Shown: one piece after another, positions 18,604 to 27,689 of the stretch
Layout of the letters: each line of letters starts with the position of its first letter
Numbering within the stretch: the first letter of the stretch is position 1
NCBI GenBank assembly: GCA_963846165.1
Contig: CAWJUU010000003.1
Coordinates: 62,001-126,000 of the forward strand
From: WHSW01 sp963846165
GTDB lineage: Bacteria; Actinomycetota; Thermoleophilia; Solirubrobacterales; 70-9
Direction of reading: 5' to 3'
DNA length: 64,000 nucleotides
Translations under genes and position numbers: made by a program
Notes under the pieces: generated by a model
Seen by the model: the letters and a program-made list of their open reading frames with translations, nothing else
Told to the model about the DNA's origin: nothing
Databases searched by the model: none

Positions 18604-18616
18604 CGGCATAATGCCG
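18604..18616. promoter_or_regulatory. Short palindrome between divergent sucC and HAD gene
   Basis: CGGCAT-A-ATGCCG is a perfect 13-base palindrome in the 49-base divergent spacer. Its centre contains CATAAT, which resembles a -10 box for the plus-strand HAD gene, 8 bases before its ATG. It could be an operator or promoter element. The element is short, so chance occurrence cannot be excluded. Confidence 0.3.
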
Positions 18617-18623
18617 CGTCCGC

Positions 18624-19310
18624 ATGCCCCTCCCCAAACTCAAGGACATCAAGTGGGTGACCACGGATTGCTACGGCACCCTGATCGACTGGGAGAAGGG
18701 AATCCTCGACGGGTTCACCAAGGAGGCCGAGCGTGACGGCTTCTCCTTCGACGAGCAGAAGTTCATCGCCCGCTTCCTCGAGGTCCAAGCCGAGATCATG
18801 AGCGGCTCCTACGAGCTCTACGCCGAGGTCCTGCGCCGGACCGCAGTCAAGGTCGCCGGCGAGATCGGCTGGGAGCTCGAGCCATCGCGGGCCCAGTTCC
18901 TGCCCGACAGCGTCGCCCGCTGGCTGCCGTTTCGCGAAGCCAACGCCGCCATGGACCGGCTCGGCAAGCGCTACGAGCTCGGGATCATCTCCAACGTCGA
19001 CGACAAGCTGCTCGGCGTCTCGCGTCGCCACCTGCGCACCGAGCTCGATCTGGTCGTGACGGCGCAGCAGGTGCGCAGCTACAAGCCCGACCCAGCGCAC
19101 TTCAAGGAGGCCGCGCGGCGAATCGGCGGCAAGAAGGGCTGGCTCCACATCGCCAGCGGCTACGAGGCCGACGTGTCGCCGCTGCTGAAGATGAACGTGC
19201 CCGTGATCTGGGTCAACCGCCACAGCGAGAAGCTCGACGGGCGCAAGCGGCCCGACGCGGAGGTCAAGAACCTCCGCGACGCGGCGAAGAAGCTCGGTGC
19301 CGGCGGCTGA
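18624..19310 (+). CDS. HAD-family hydrolase, haloacid dehalogenase type II-like
   Basis: A 228-aa HAD hydrolase with helical type-I cap. Motif I is VTTDCYGTLIDWEKGI (residues 12-27; the nucleophile Asp is in TTDCYGT). Motif II is LGIISNVDD, motif III is SYKPDPAHF, and motif IV is HIASGYEADVSPLLKMNVPVIW. The CYGTLIDWE start is typical for L-2-haloacid dehalogenase-like proteins, although most environmental members are phosphatases. The physiological substrate is unknown. Confidence 0.88.
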   Translation: MPLPKLKDIKWVTTDCYGTLIDWEKGILDGFTKEAERDGFSFDEQKFIARFLEVQAEIMSGSYELYAEVLRRTAVKVAGEIGWELEPSRAQFLPDSVARWLPFREANAAMDRLGKRYELGIISNVDDKLLGVSRRHLRTELDLVVTAQQVRSYKPDPAHFKEAARRIGGKKGWLHIASGYEADVSPLLKMNVPVIWVNRHSEKLDGRKRPDAEVKNLRDAAKKLGAGG

Positions 19311-19378
19311 CGCGGGCCCGCCCGCGAGCGACTCGAACACGGCGCTCGAACGTAGCGGCCGACCCCGCCGACGAGGCG

Positions 19379-20303
19379 ATGGTCGCGCGGGCGCGCGGGC
19401 GCTTCGCTGCCGAGCGTCGCCTTCTTCACCGTCGCCGGCGGCGCGCCGAGCGCCACGGAGCGCTCCCGAACCTGATCGTGATCGGCGGGCTCAAGTGCGG
19501 GACGACGAGCCTGCACCACTACCTCAACCTCCATCCCGAGATCACGATGTCGCGGCCGAAGGAGCTCAACTTCTTCGTCTCCGAGCTCAACTGGGGGCTG
19601 GGGCCGGAGTGGTACGCGAGCCACTTCGACCGCTCGGCGGCGGTTCGCGGCGAGAGCTCGCCCCACTACACCAACCTGCCGCGCTTTGAAGGCGTCGCCG
19701 AGCGCATGCGCGAGCTGCTCGGCGCCGAGGCGCAGATCGTCTACATGGTCCGCGACCCGATCGAGCGCATGCTCTCGCACTACTCCCACAACGTCGGTGG
19801 CGGCTACGAGTCGCGACCGATCGACACCGCGCTCGCCGACCCCGAGTCCGCCTACGTCGCCCGCAGCCGCTACGCGATGCAGCTTCGTCCCTATCTGAAC
19901 TCGTTCGAGCGCGACCGGGTCCTGATCGTCGCCAACGAGGATCTTGCCGGCGAGCGCGAGGCAACCGTGCGCAGCGTGTTCGAGTTCTGCGGCGTCGACC
20001 CGAGCTTCAGCTCCGAGCAGTTCGAGCGCGAGTGGGAGACCGGCAGCGGCAAGGCCGACGGGGGCTTCCGGCTCATGGACCGGGCGGTGCGGCTGCCGGG
20101 GCTGCGGGCGCTGGACCGCAACTTCGACCGGCTGCCCGAGTCGCTGCGCTGGATGGTCGAGAAGGTCGTCCATGACCCGGGCAGAGGTGCGGCGCCGAAG
20201 CCGGCGGTCGCACCTGAGCTGCGCGAGCGCCTCGAGCAACTCGTGCGTGAGGACGTCAGCCGAACTGGAGCGGATCACCGGGCGTCGGTTCGGCTGGCTA
20301 TAG
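19379..20303 (+). CDS. PAPS-dependent sulfotransferase family protein, frameshift near the end
   Basis: A P-loop-like sulfotransferase of about 307 aa that would transfer sulfate from PAPS to a carbohydrate or small acceptor. The 5'-phosphosulfate loop is VIGGLKCGTTSLHHYLNLHP (residues about 34-53) and the 3'-phosphate motif is VYMVRDPIERMLSHYSHNV. The frame drifts near 20262. Dropping one base restores the ending ERITGRRFGWL and a stop at 20303, so the longer open frame beyond is false. It stands alone and convergent with the beta-propeller gene. Upstream bases 19311-19378 contain no clear promoter. Confidence 0.85.
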
Positions 20304-20321
20304 CGCCCGCATTAGCGCCTC

Positions 20322-22114
20322 CTAGGGGATCCCCTTCTCCTTCTCGCAGCCGCCGGCCTTGTCCTTTCCGCCGGCCCCGGCGCAGCGGTCCTTGCCCGGC
20401 CCGCCCATGAGCTTGTCCTTGCCGGCGCCACCCGAGAGCCTGTCCTTGCCCGCGTCGCCCTTGACCTTGTCCTTGCCGGCGCCCCCCTTGAGCGCGTCCT
20501 TGCCATCGCCGCCGGCGAGCACATCGTTGCCGGCGCCGCCCTTGAACAGGTTCTTGCCGGGGCCGCCGCCGACGCGGTCGTTGCCGGCCGCCGAGCAGAC
20601 GACGTCGTCGCCGGCGCTGGCGGCGACGACGTCGTCGCCGCCCAGGGTCACGAACACGTCCAGGCCGGCGGTGCCGAAGAAGCTCTCCGAAGCGTCGCTG
20701 CCGACGATCGTCGCAGGCAGGCCGGCACAGGCGGCGCCAAGGCCCTCGCGCGCAAAGGTCGCGACGGACTCGGTGCCGTTCGCGGCCGCGTACAGCGACG
20801 CCCCGTCGGCGGTCAGGGCTACGGCCGGGAGCCCACGAGCCCGCGCCCGTCGGCGCACTCGCCACCGTCGCCGGAGTCGGACACGCAGCCTGTGAGCCCG
20901 GGCCGCTGGGTCAGCGCCCCGGTGACTGGATCACGGTCGAAGATTCCGACCGAGCCGTTGTCCTCGTTGCCGGTGTAGAGCGAGAGCCCGTCGCCGGAGA
21001 GGGCGACGACGCTGGCGCCCTGGAGCTCCCTGCCGTCAAAGCAATCGCCGCCGAGGCCGTCGTCGGAGATGCAACCGGAGGCGCCCGGGAGCTGGGTGAT
21101 CGCACCGGTAGCGGGATCACGATCGAAGACGGACACCGCGTCGTCGTCGCGGGCGGCGACGTAGACGAACTCGCCGTCGAAGGAAACCGCCACCCCCTCG
21201 CCGCCGGCAAGGCCGCGGCCAACGGTGCACTCGCCGCCGGAGCCGTCGGCGGTGACGCAGCCGCCGGTGCCCGGGAGCTGGGTGAGTGCGCCGGTCACGG
21301 GATCACGCGCGAACGCGGCGACGCCCGCGTTCTCGCCGCTGACGTAGGCGGAGCGGCCGTCGGGCGAGATCGCCACGGTCGAGGCGCCGTCGAGGCCACG
21401 CCCGTCGGTGCAGCCGTCGAAGCCACCCTCGCGGATGCAGCCAGCCGAGCCGGCGAGCTGGGTCAGCGCACCGGTCGCCGGGTCGCGGCTGAAGATCGCC
21501 ACCTCGCCGGGGCCGTCGAGCGCGGCGACGTAGAGGAAGCGATCGTCGGGGCTCAGGGTGACGTTGTAGGGACCGCTGATGCCGGCGGCGTCGGTGCACA
21601 GCCCGCCGGTGCCGTTGCCCGAGACGCACGCGGCCGTACCGGTGAGCTGGGTCAGGCCTCCGGTGTCGGGGTCGCGGGCCAACACCGCCACGCCCCCATC
21701 ATCGCCGGACTGAGACGCGACGTAGACCGAGCGCCCGTCGTAGCTGACCGCGACGCCGGTCGGGTCGAGCAGGCCGACGCCGTCTGCGCATTGACCGCCG
21801 ATGCCGTTCTCGGTGATGCAGCCGGAGGCACCGGCGATCCGGGTGAGCGCCCCGGTGACCGGGTCGCGGGCAAGGCCGACGACTCCCTCGCTACGGGTCG
21901 AGTAGACCGAGCGACCATCGGGGCTCGTGGCGATTCCGTAGGGAGACTCGATCACAGCATCGGTGGCGCAGTCGCCCCCCGAACCGTCGACGGAGATGCA
22001 ACCGGCCGCGCCCGAGAGCTGGGTCAGGTCGCCAACCGCGGCGTTCGCCGATCCGGGCACGACTAGCGCCAGCAAGAGTCCCAGTCCCAGTCCCAGTTTC
22101 CCGACCCTTCGCAC
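20322..22114 (-). CDS. Secreted seven-bladed beta-propeller protein with RTX-like tail, one frameshift
   Basis: A signal peptide (GLGLGLLLALVVPGSANA, residues about 7-24) precedes seven repeats of 52-58 residues. Each contains the core DPVTGALTQLPGxxGC, a second Cys about ten residues later, and a strand like VAxSPDGRSVYVA. This is a lactonase/NHL-type propeller with a disulfide in every blade. After a frameshift near 20830 the frame continues PAVALTADGASLYAA and then six GGxGxD-type nonapeptides (GGAGNDVLA, GGDGKDALK, GGAGKDKVK and so on). These resemble RTX calcium-binding repeats but are Lys-rich. The C-terminus has paired Cys (DRCAG, GGCEKE). Total length is about 597 aa. Ligand and function are unknown; an extracellular location is likely. 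Confidence 0.8.
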
Positions 22115-22152
22115 CGCGCGACCCTAACACCCCGCTGGGGCGTGTCGAGCGC

Positions 22153-24066
22153 TCAGTGCTCGCGGCGCATCTCGGTGAACACCGCGGTCCTGCCCTCGGC
22201 CTCGGGCTCGCGCTGCTCGTCGGCGACCACGTGGGAGACGGCGTTGATCAGCGCCAGGTGGGTAAACGCCTGCGGGAAGTTGCCGAGGTGCGCATGGCTG
22301 CGGGGCTCGATCTCCTCCGCGTAGAGGTTGAGCGGACCGGCGAGCGCGAGCAGCCGCTCGCAGAGTGCGCGTGCGCGCTCGGCCTCGCCGATCTCCGAGA
22401 GCGCAGCGACGAGCCAGAAGGAGCAGATCGTGAATGTCCCCTCCTCACCGTGGAGGCCGTCCTCGGTCTCCTCGACGCGGTAACGGAGGACGAGACCGTG
22501 GTCGGTGAGCTCGTCGGCGATCGCGAGCACGGTGGCGCGGACCACCTCGTGGTCGGGCGGCAAGAAGCGGACCAGCGGCGCGAGCAGGTTGGACGCGTCG
22601 AGGGCGTCGGTGTCGTAATGCTGGCGCAGCACGCCTCGCTCGGAAACCCCGCGGGAGAGGATCTCGGCCTGGATCTCGTCCGCGGTGGCCCGCCAGCGGT
22701 CGGCGGTCTCGTCGTCGCCCCGGCGCCGGGAGAGGCGCGCGCCGCGGTCGAGCGCGACCCAGCACATCAGCTTCGACGAGACATAGTGCTTCGGAGCGCC
22801 GCGGGCCTCCCAGATTCCCTGGTCGGGCTCGCGCCACACCTTCGCCGCAGCCTCGACTTGGCTTGCGACGATTAGCCACATCGGAGCCGGGATCTCGCGG
22901 CCCGCCTTGGAGTGGATGTAGAGCGAGTCGACGAGCGCGCCGTAGACGTCGTTCTGCCGCTGGTCGAAGGCGCCGTTGCCGATCCGCACCGGCCGCGCAC
23001 CGCCGTACCCGGAGAGGTGGTCAAGGGTGCTCTCGGTCAGCTCACGCTCGGTCCCGATCCCGTACATGATCTGAAGCTGGTTGCCGTGAGCGAAGCAGAC
23101 GTCGCCGATGAAGCGGGCGAAGTCGGTGGCCTCGGTGTCGAGGCCGAGCACGTGCAAGCCCCAGAGCGTGAACGTCGCGTCGCGAATCCAGCAGTAGCGG
23201 TAGTCCCAGTTGCGCTCCCCGCCGGGAGTCTCCGGCAACGAGGTGGTCAGCGCCGCGATCATCGCTCCGCTGGGCGAGTACGTCAGCCCCTTCAGCGTAA
23301 GCGCCGAGCGCTGCAGGTAGATCCGCCAAGGGTGGTCGGGAAAGTTGCCGCCGACCAGCCAGCGGCGCCAGTACTCGCTGGTCTCGTCGATCCGTGCGGC
23401 GGCGTCCTCGACCGACTCCGGCGGCAGCGGCTCGGCACCCCAGGACAGCGCGCAGAAACATTGCTCCCCGTCAACCAGCCTGTGGCGCGCCTCTATGCGA
23501 TGTTGCTCGACCCCGAGGTTGAGGTCGCTGGTCAATAGCAGGCGCGGGGCGGCGGTCTCGTCGCCGGTGGCCGTCGCCCGATGTCTGTGATCACTCAGCT
23601 CCCAGTCGACCGCGCCGCGCCCGTAGTCGGCCATCGGACGGCAGAGCAGCTCCAACTCGACCTCCCCCTGGACGCACTCGGCGACCCGGACCAGCACCCG
23701 TTCGGCGTCGAGGTCGGGAGGGGGACGGGTGTGCGGATCGTCGCTGCGCTCGCGCCAAGGGCCGATCGTGAGCGCATCGCGGACGACCAGCCATCCGGTC
23801 TCGGTCGCCCAGGTGGTCTCGAGCACGTTCGTGCCGGGCGCGTAGCGGCGGGCCACCGGAACAGTCTCTCGCGGCCCGAACCGGAAGCGCCCGGCGCCGC
23901 GGTCCAAGATCGCGGCGAAGATGCTGGGCGAGTCGAAGCGCGGCACGCACAGCCACTCGATCGTTCCGTCGGGGGCGACCAAGGCGCCCGTATGGCAGTC
24001 GGAGAGCATCCCGTAGTCGGCGATCCTCGGGAATCCGGGGGCGGCGAGCGTCGCGGGGTCGACCAC
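22153..24066 (-). CDS. Glycoside hydrolase family 15 protein (glucoamylase/trehalase-like)
   Basis: A 637-aa GH15 enzyme, an inverting alpha-glucosidase. The N-terminal beta-sandwich starts IADYGMLSDCHTGALVAPDGTIEWLCVPRFDSPS with a cut near residue 16-50. The (alpha/alpha)6 barrel holds GERNWDYRYCWIRDATFTLW (about residues 285-304), with the conserved RD pair. A later DQGIWEARG and FTICSFWLVAAL hold the catalytic Glu region. Actinobacterial members of this subfamily include trehalases and glucan hydrolases. No signal peptide is seen, so it is probably cytoplasmic. The start is GTG 24066, divergent from the RpiB-like gene. Confidence 0.93.
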   Translation of the reverse strand: MVDPATLAAPGFPRIADYGMLSDCHTGALVAPDGTIEWLCVPRFDSPSIFAAILDRGAGRFRFGPRETVPVARRYAPGTNVLETTWATETGWLVVRDALTIGPWRERSDDPHTRPPPDLDAERVLVRVAECVQGEVELELLCRPMADYGRGAVDWELSDHRHRATATGDETAAPRLLLTSDLNLGVEQHRIEARHRLVDGEQCFCALSWGAEPLPPESVEDAAARIDETSEYWRRWLVGGNFPDHPWRIYLQRSALTLKGLTYSPSGAMIAALTTSLPETPGGERNWDYRYCWIRDATFTLWGLHVLGLDTEATDFARFIGDVCFAHGNQLQIMYGIGTERELTESTLDHLSGYGGARPVRIGNGAFDQRQNDVYGALVDSLYIHSKAGREIPAPMWLIVASQVEAAAKVWREPDQGIWEARGAPKHYVSSKLMCWVALDRGARLSRRRGDDETADRWRATADEIQAEILSRGVSERGVLRQHYDTDALDASNLLAPLVRFLPPDHEVVRATVLAIADELTDHGLVLRYRVEETEDGLHGEEGTFTICSFWLVAALSEIGEAERARALCERLLALAGPLNLYAEEIEPRSHAHLGNFPQAFTHLALINAVSHVVADEQREPEAEGRTAVFTEMRREH

Positions 24067-24092
24067 GGCTGCGACTCTAACCTTCCCAGGGG

Positions 24093-24548
24093 ATGAGGAT
24101 CGCTGTTGCAGCCGACGAGCGGGCGGGCATCGCCGAGGCGGTGATCGTGCAACTGCGCGATCGCGGGCACGAGCCGATCGCCCACGGGGCGCTGGCCGAT
24201 GACGAGCGCGACGACTGGGCCTGGGCCAGTGAGGCGGCGGCGCGCGACGTCGCCGAGGGACGCGCCGAGCAGGCGGTCGTCTGCTGCTGGACCGGGACCG
24301 GCGCCTCGATCGCAGCGAACAAGGTCGCCGGGATTCGCGCGGCGCTGTGCGGCGACGGGCCGACCGCCGCGGGCGCCAGGCGCTGGAACGACGCCAACGT
24401 GCTCGCGCTCAGCCTGAGGACGACCTCCGAGGCTGAGCTCTCGGAGATCCTCGACGCCTGGTTCGGCGGCGAGCCGTCCGCCGAGACCGACGACCGCGCC
24501 AACGTCGGCCACCTGTCCGAGATCGAGTCCGACCGCGAGCGGGCTTAG
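24093..24548 (+). CDS. RpiB/LacA/LacB-family sugar-phosphate isomerase
   Basis: A 151-aa protein of the type B ribose-5-phosphate isomerase family. MRIAVAADERAGIAEAVI at the start, the VVCCWTGTGASIAANKVAGIRAALC block (residues about 62-86, with the catalytic Cys region and anion hole) and NDANVLALSLR near residue 99 are typical. The HD/HG dyad of classical RpiB is altered: an Ala-Asp-Glu-Arg start replaces the usual xxDHxG. It belongs to the variant actinobacterial subgroup, so isomerase activity is plausible but the substrate is open. It is followed 6 bases later by the RibD-like gene. Confidence 0.8.
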   Translation: MRIAVAADERAGIAEAVIVQLRDRGHEPIAHGALADDERDDWAWASEAAARDVAEGRAEQAVVCCWTGTGASIAANKVAGIRAALCGDGPTAAGARRWNDANVLALSLRTTSEAELSEILDAWFGGEPSAETDDRANVGHLSEIESDRERA

Positions 24549-24554
24549 GCGACG

Positions 24555-25298
24555 ATGCGCCGCGTGGTGCCCGACGAGGCGCAGACCAGCGTCGCCGATC
24601 AGGTCGCAACGCTTGACCTGGTCGGCTCCGCGCTCGACAACCGGCCGTACGTGATCACCAACTTCGCGCTCACCCTCGACGGGCACGCGACGATCGCCGG
24701 GCGCTCGGGTGCGATCGGCTCCGATGTCGACACGGCGATGCTGGTCGGGCTGCGCACCCGCGTCGATGCGGTGATGATCGGCGCCGGGACGATGCGTGCC
24801 GAGGGCTACGGGCGGGTGATCGGCGACCCCGCAAAGCGCGCGCGGCGCGAGCGCGAGGGCCTGGCCCCGGACCCGCTGATGGTGCTGGTCAGCGGCCGCA
24901 TGGAGCTGCCCTGGGATGCGCCGCTGTTCACCGAGGGCCACGGCGAGGTCCTGATCTGCACCAGCTCCCCGGATGAGCCGCCCGAGCTTGCGACGCCGGT
25001 TCAGGTGCTGCGCCAGCAGCCGAAGGTTGACCTCGCGGCGCTGCTCGCGCACCTGCGCTCGGAACGCGGGGTGCGGGCGCTGCTCTGCGAGGGCGGGCCG
25101 CGCCTGCACGCGGAGCTGATCGACGCAGGGCTGGTGGACGAGCTCTTCGTCACCCACGCCCCGAAGCTCGCCGGCGGGGCCGGGCCGGGCCTGGTCACGG
25201 GACTCGAGGAGCGCGAGCGTTCGCTCGAGCTCGGCTGGCTGCTCGCCGAGGAGACGACCGGGGAGCTGTTCGGGCGCTACCGGGTCCCGCGCATCTAG
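24555..25298 (+). CDS. RibD C-terminal/dihydrofolate reductase-like NADPH reductase
   Basis: A 247-aa protein homologous to the 5-amino-6-(5-phosphoribosylamino)uracil reductase domain of RibD. Signatures: RPYVITNFALTLDGHATIAGRSG (residues about 29-52), TRVDAVMIGAGTMRAEGYG (NADPH loop), LLCEGGPRLHAELIDAGLVDELFVT near residue 177. No deaminase domain is present. Many actinobacteria have such stand-alone pyrimidine reductases. Substrate could be the riboflavin intermediate or another pterin-like compound. It probably forms a two-gene operon with the isomerase. It ends overlapping the convergent membrane-protein gene by 4 bases. Confidence 0.87.
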   Translation: MRRVVPDEAQTSVADQVATLDLVGSALDNRPYVITNFALTLDGHATIAGRSGAIGSDVDTAMLVGLRTRVDAVMIGAGTMRAEGYGRVIGDPAKRARREREGLAPDPLMVLVSGRMELPWDAPLFTEGHGEVLICTSSPDEPPELATPVQVLRQQPKVDLAALLAHLRSERGVRALLCEGGPRLHAELIDAGLVDELFVTHAPKLAGGAGPGLVTGLEERERSLELGWLLAEETTGELFGRYRVPRI

Positions 25299-26005
25299 GC
25301 GGGCGGGCGGATGAGCGCGTACTCGCCGGTCTCGTCGGGGATCAGGCCCGCGTCCTCGGAGCGTCGCTCGCCGCGGCGAAGCATCCGCAGGGCGATGATC
25401 GTTGCGCCCATCAGCCCGGCTGCCCCGAGGCTCACCTGGACGCTGAGCAGGCCCTCGCGTGTCCAGTAGACGTCTTCGAGCTGGAGCAGCAGCGCCGCCT
25501 CGTCGAAGGTGAGCCCGATCCCGGCGCCGAAGGGCACCGCCAATGCCGTCTCGACCTTCTCGCTCTGCGTGATCAGCCCGGCGCCGCCGGCCGCGAACGC
25601 GGTCAGGATGCCGGGGACGAAGTGGTGGACGTGGCGGCCACCCACCCGTACGTTGCCGAGCGGCCACCAGCCGCCGCGGATCCCCCAGGTCGAGAGCCGC
25701 ATGAGCGCGAACCCGCCGGTGAAGCCGGCGAGCATATTGAAGAGAACGGTCTCGCCGCGTGGCGCGGCGGAGTAGCCCTCGAGCGCGACCGTGACCGTGT
25801 CCTGCGTCGCCTGGGTGGCGGCGTCGAGGGCGTGCTCTGCGCTGGATAGGACACCCGACTCCTCCGGAAGCTCGGCGACATGGCGGCGCGCCATGCGCAC
25901 GAACTGGCCGACCAGCACGGTGCCCGCGGTGGCGAGCGCGGTCGCGGCGAGCCCGAGCGTGAGCCGGTCGGCTCGCCGCCCGGCCTTGCGTCTCAGCGAA
26001 AGCAC
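25295..26005 (-). CDS. Integral membrane protein of unknown function
   Basis: A 236-aa protein with an N-terminal transmembrane segment (LGLAATALATAGTVLVGQFV), an intervening polar helix, and three or four further hydrophobic stretches. Between them sit RVGGRHVHHFVPGILTAFAAGG (His-rich, residues about 123-145) and GIGLTFDEAALLLQLEDVYW. The HVHHFVPG and LTFDEAALLL motifs are conserved in a family of uncharacterised actinobacterial membrane proteins. The clustered His and Asp/Glu in the membrane suggest metal binding, but that is only inference. The start is GTG at 26005. Confidence 0.7.
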   Translation of the reverse strand: MLSLRRKAGRRADRLTLGLAATALATAGTVLVGQFVRMARRHVAELPEESGVLSSAEHALDAATQATQDTVTVALEGYSAAPRGETVLFNMLAGFTGGFALMRLSTWGIRGGWWPLGNVRVGGRHVHHFVPGILTAFAAGGAGLITQSEKVETALAVPFGAGIGLTFDEAALLLQLEDVYWTREGLLSVQVSLGAAGLMGATIIALRMLRRGERRSEDAGLIPDETGEYALIRPPA

Positions 26006-26062
26006 AGCGATCCGCAGATCATCCCGCGCCCGCCGGACCGCGGGCCGGCGCCGCGCCGGCGG

Positions 26063-27310
26063 CTAGAGCCGAATCAGGTTCTCGGCCTCGATCCCGCGCG
26101 TGGCGCCGCGGAAATCGACCACCAAGGGCGCCTCGGCGACCACGCGTTCGTAGTCGACCTCGGCGTGCGCGGTGACGACGCACGCGATCTCGCAGCCCTC
26201 GATCGCCTCGGCGAAGGGCGCCGAGACGAGGTCGAGCTCGGCGACCTCTGGGACGTGGGGGTCGTGGTAGGAGACCTCGGCCCCGAGCTCGCGCAGCAGG
26301 TGAACGATCTTCAGCGCCGGGGCCTCGCGCAGGTCGCCGACCCCGGTCTTGTAGGAGACGCCGAGGATGAGCACACGCGAGCCGCGCGCCGGCTTGCCGA
26401 CCTCGTTCAGCGCCCGGACGATCCGATCGACGCAGTAGTGCGGTTGGTGCTGGTTGACCTTGCCGGCGAGCTCGATGAACTCGGCTGGAAAGTCGTACTC
26501 GCGCGCCTTGAAGGCGAGGTAGAACGGATCCACCGGCAGGCAATGACCGCCCATCCCCGGCCCGGGATCGAAGCGCATGAACCCGTAGGGCTTCGTTGCC
26601 GCCGCCTCGACCACCTCCCAGACGTCGATCCCCATCCGGTCGCAGAGCATCGCCAGCTCGTTGACGAGCGCGATGTTGACAGAGCGGAAGATGTTCTCGA
26701 GCAACTTCGCCAACTCGGCCGCCTCGGGAGTCGAAACCGGGACCACCTGATCGCAAATCTCCGAGTAGAGCTCGATCGCGCGGTCACGGCAAGCCTCGGT
26801 GAGGCCGCCGACGACCTTCGGCGTGGTGCGAATCGTGTGGTCGGTTCGGCCGGGATCGATGCGCTCCGGAGAGAACGCGAGGTGAAATTCGCGGCCGGCG
26901 GTGAGGCCCGACTCCTCGAGGATCGGCAACAGGCGCTCGCGGGTCGTCCCGGGATAGGTGGTCGACTCCAGCACGACGAGCTGGCCCTCGCGCAGAACCC
27001 CCGCGATCGAGCGTCCCGCGTCAGCGATGTAGGAGAGGTCGGGCTCACGCTGGTTGGCGAGCGGGGTAGGGACGCAGATCAGGACCGCGTCGGCGTCGGC
27101 AAGTACCGCGTGGTCGGTGGTTGCCCTGAAGCTGTCGCCGAGCGCTGCGAGCCGTTCGTCGGGCACGTCCTCGACCTGGCTGCGCCCCGTGGCGAGCGTC
27201 TCGACGACGCGCGCGTCGACGTCGACTCCGCTGACCTCGTGTCCGGCCTCGGCGAAGGCCACCGCCAGCGGCAGGCCGACGTAGCCGAGCCCGATAATTC
27301 CGACTCTCAT
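26063..27310 (-). CDS. Nucleotide-sugar dehydrogenase (UDP-GlcNAc/ManNAc 6-dehydrogenase type, WecC/WbpA-like)
   Basis: A 415-aa NAD+-dependent enzyme oxidising C6 of a UDP-sugar to the uronic acid. The N-terminal Rossmann fold starts VGIIGLGYVGLPLAVAFAEAG. CVPTPL and ESTTYPGTT follow. The central segment has LAKLLENIFRSVNIALVNEL with the catalytic Lys/Asn region. The active-site Cys lies in GMGGHCLPVDPFYL (residues about 255-268). The C-terminal domain has VLILGVSYKTGVGDLREAPAL. The pattern is nearer to WecC/WbpA than to UDP-glucose dehydrogenase. It presumably provides a precursor for a surface polysaccharide. The 11-base gap to the upstream mini-WecB gene implies cotranscription. Confidence 0.9.
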   Translation of the reverse strand: MRVGIIGLGYVGLPLAVAFAEAGHEVSGVDVDARVVETLATGRSQVEDVPDERLAALGDSFRATTDHAVLADADAVLICVPTPLANQREPDLSYIADAGRSIAGVLREGQLVVLESTTYPGTTRERLLPILEESGLTAGREFHLAFSPERIDPGRTDHTIRTTPKVVGGLTEACRDRAIELYSEICDQVVPVSTPEAAELAKLLENIFRSVNIALVNELAMLCDRMGIDVWEVVEAAATKPYGFMRFDPGPGMGGHCLPVDPFYLAFKAREYDFPAEFIELAGKVNQHQPHYCVDRIVRALNEVGKPARGSRVLILGVSYKTGVGDLREAPALKIVHLLRELGAEVSYHDPHVPEVAELDLVSAPFAEAIEGCEIACVVTAHAEVDYERVVAEAPLVVDFRGATRGIEAENLIRL

Positions 27311-27321
27311 CCCGCGGGATT

Positions 27322-27597
27322 CTAGGTACCGGCGAGCTGGGCGATCAGGCGCCCGTTGGCGGTTGCCGGTTGCCTTGCGCCCGGCTCCGCGTCGACCGGG
27401 ATCAGGAGCTTGGTTGCGACGAGCGCTGCGGCGAGCGCTTCATCGGAGTCGTCCAGGAGCAGCACACGCTCAGGCCTCGCGGCCTCGATCTCCGCCTCGA
27501 AAGCGAGCAGTGCCCGCGCGAGGGGTGCGCTCGAGGTCGGATCCTCGCCGGCTCCGGGGGGACCGGCGGGAGGGCGTTGGACGGTGAGCACGGTCAT
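27322..27597 (-). CDS. Mini UDP-GlcNAc 2-epimerase-like (WecB N-domain) protein
   Basis: A 91-aa protein whose core, FEAEIEAARPERVLLLDDSDEALAAALVATKLLIPVDAEPGAR (residues about 34-76), follows the WecB pattern of a helix, then PDxVLVxGDTxxxLAAxLAAxxxxIPVxHVEAGLR. The GDT is replaced by DDS and the HVEAG His is lost, so catalysis as an epimerase is unlikely. There is no trace of the rest of WecB. Because the frame is intact and it lies directly before the WecC-like gene, it may be a retained partner or regulator, or a remnant. Confidence 0.6.
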   Translation of the reverse strand: MTVLTVQRPPAGPPGAGEDPTSSAPLARALLAFEAEIEAARPERVLLLDDSDEALAAALVATKLLIPVDAEPGARQPATANGRLIAQLAGT

Positions 27598-27672
27598 GGC
27601 CACAGCTTGTTGATGGCTCTGGTGGGGAAATGGTGGGAAATGGCATGGCAACTGAGCCTTTTCGCCGCCGCT

Positions 27673-27680
27673 GCCGATAA
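27673..27680 (+). promoter_or_regulatory. WhiG/FliA-type -10 element (candidate)
   Basis: GCCGATAA is the exact -10 consensus of the sigma-28 family (FliA/WhiG). It lies 9 bases before the ATG at 27690, the same geometry as the stronger site at 31338-31365. The -35 position expected 16 bases upstream reads TGAG (27653-27656) rather than TAAA, so the match is partial. Confidence 0.35.
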
Positions 27681-27689
27681 CGTTTTCGG

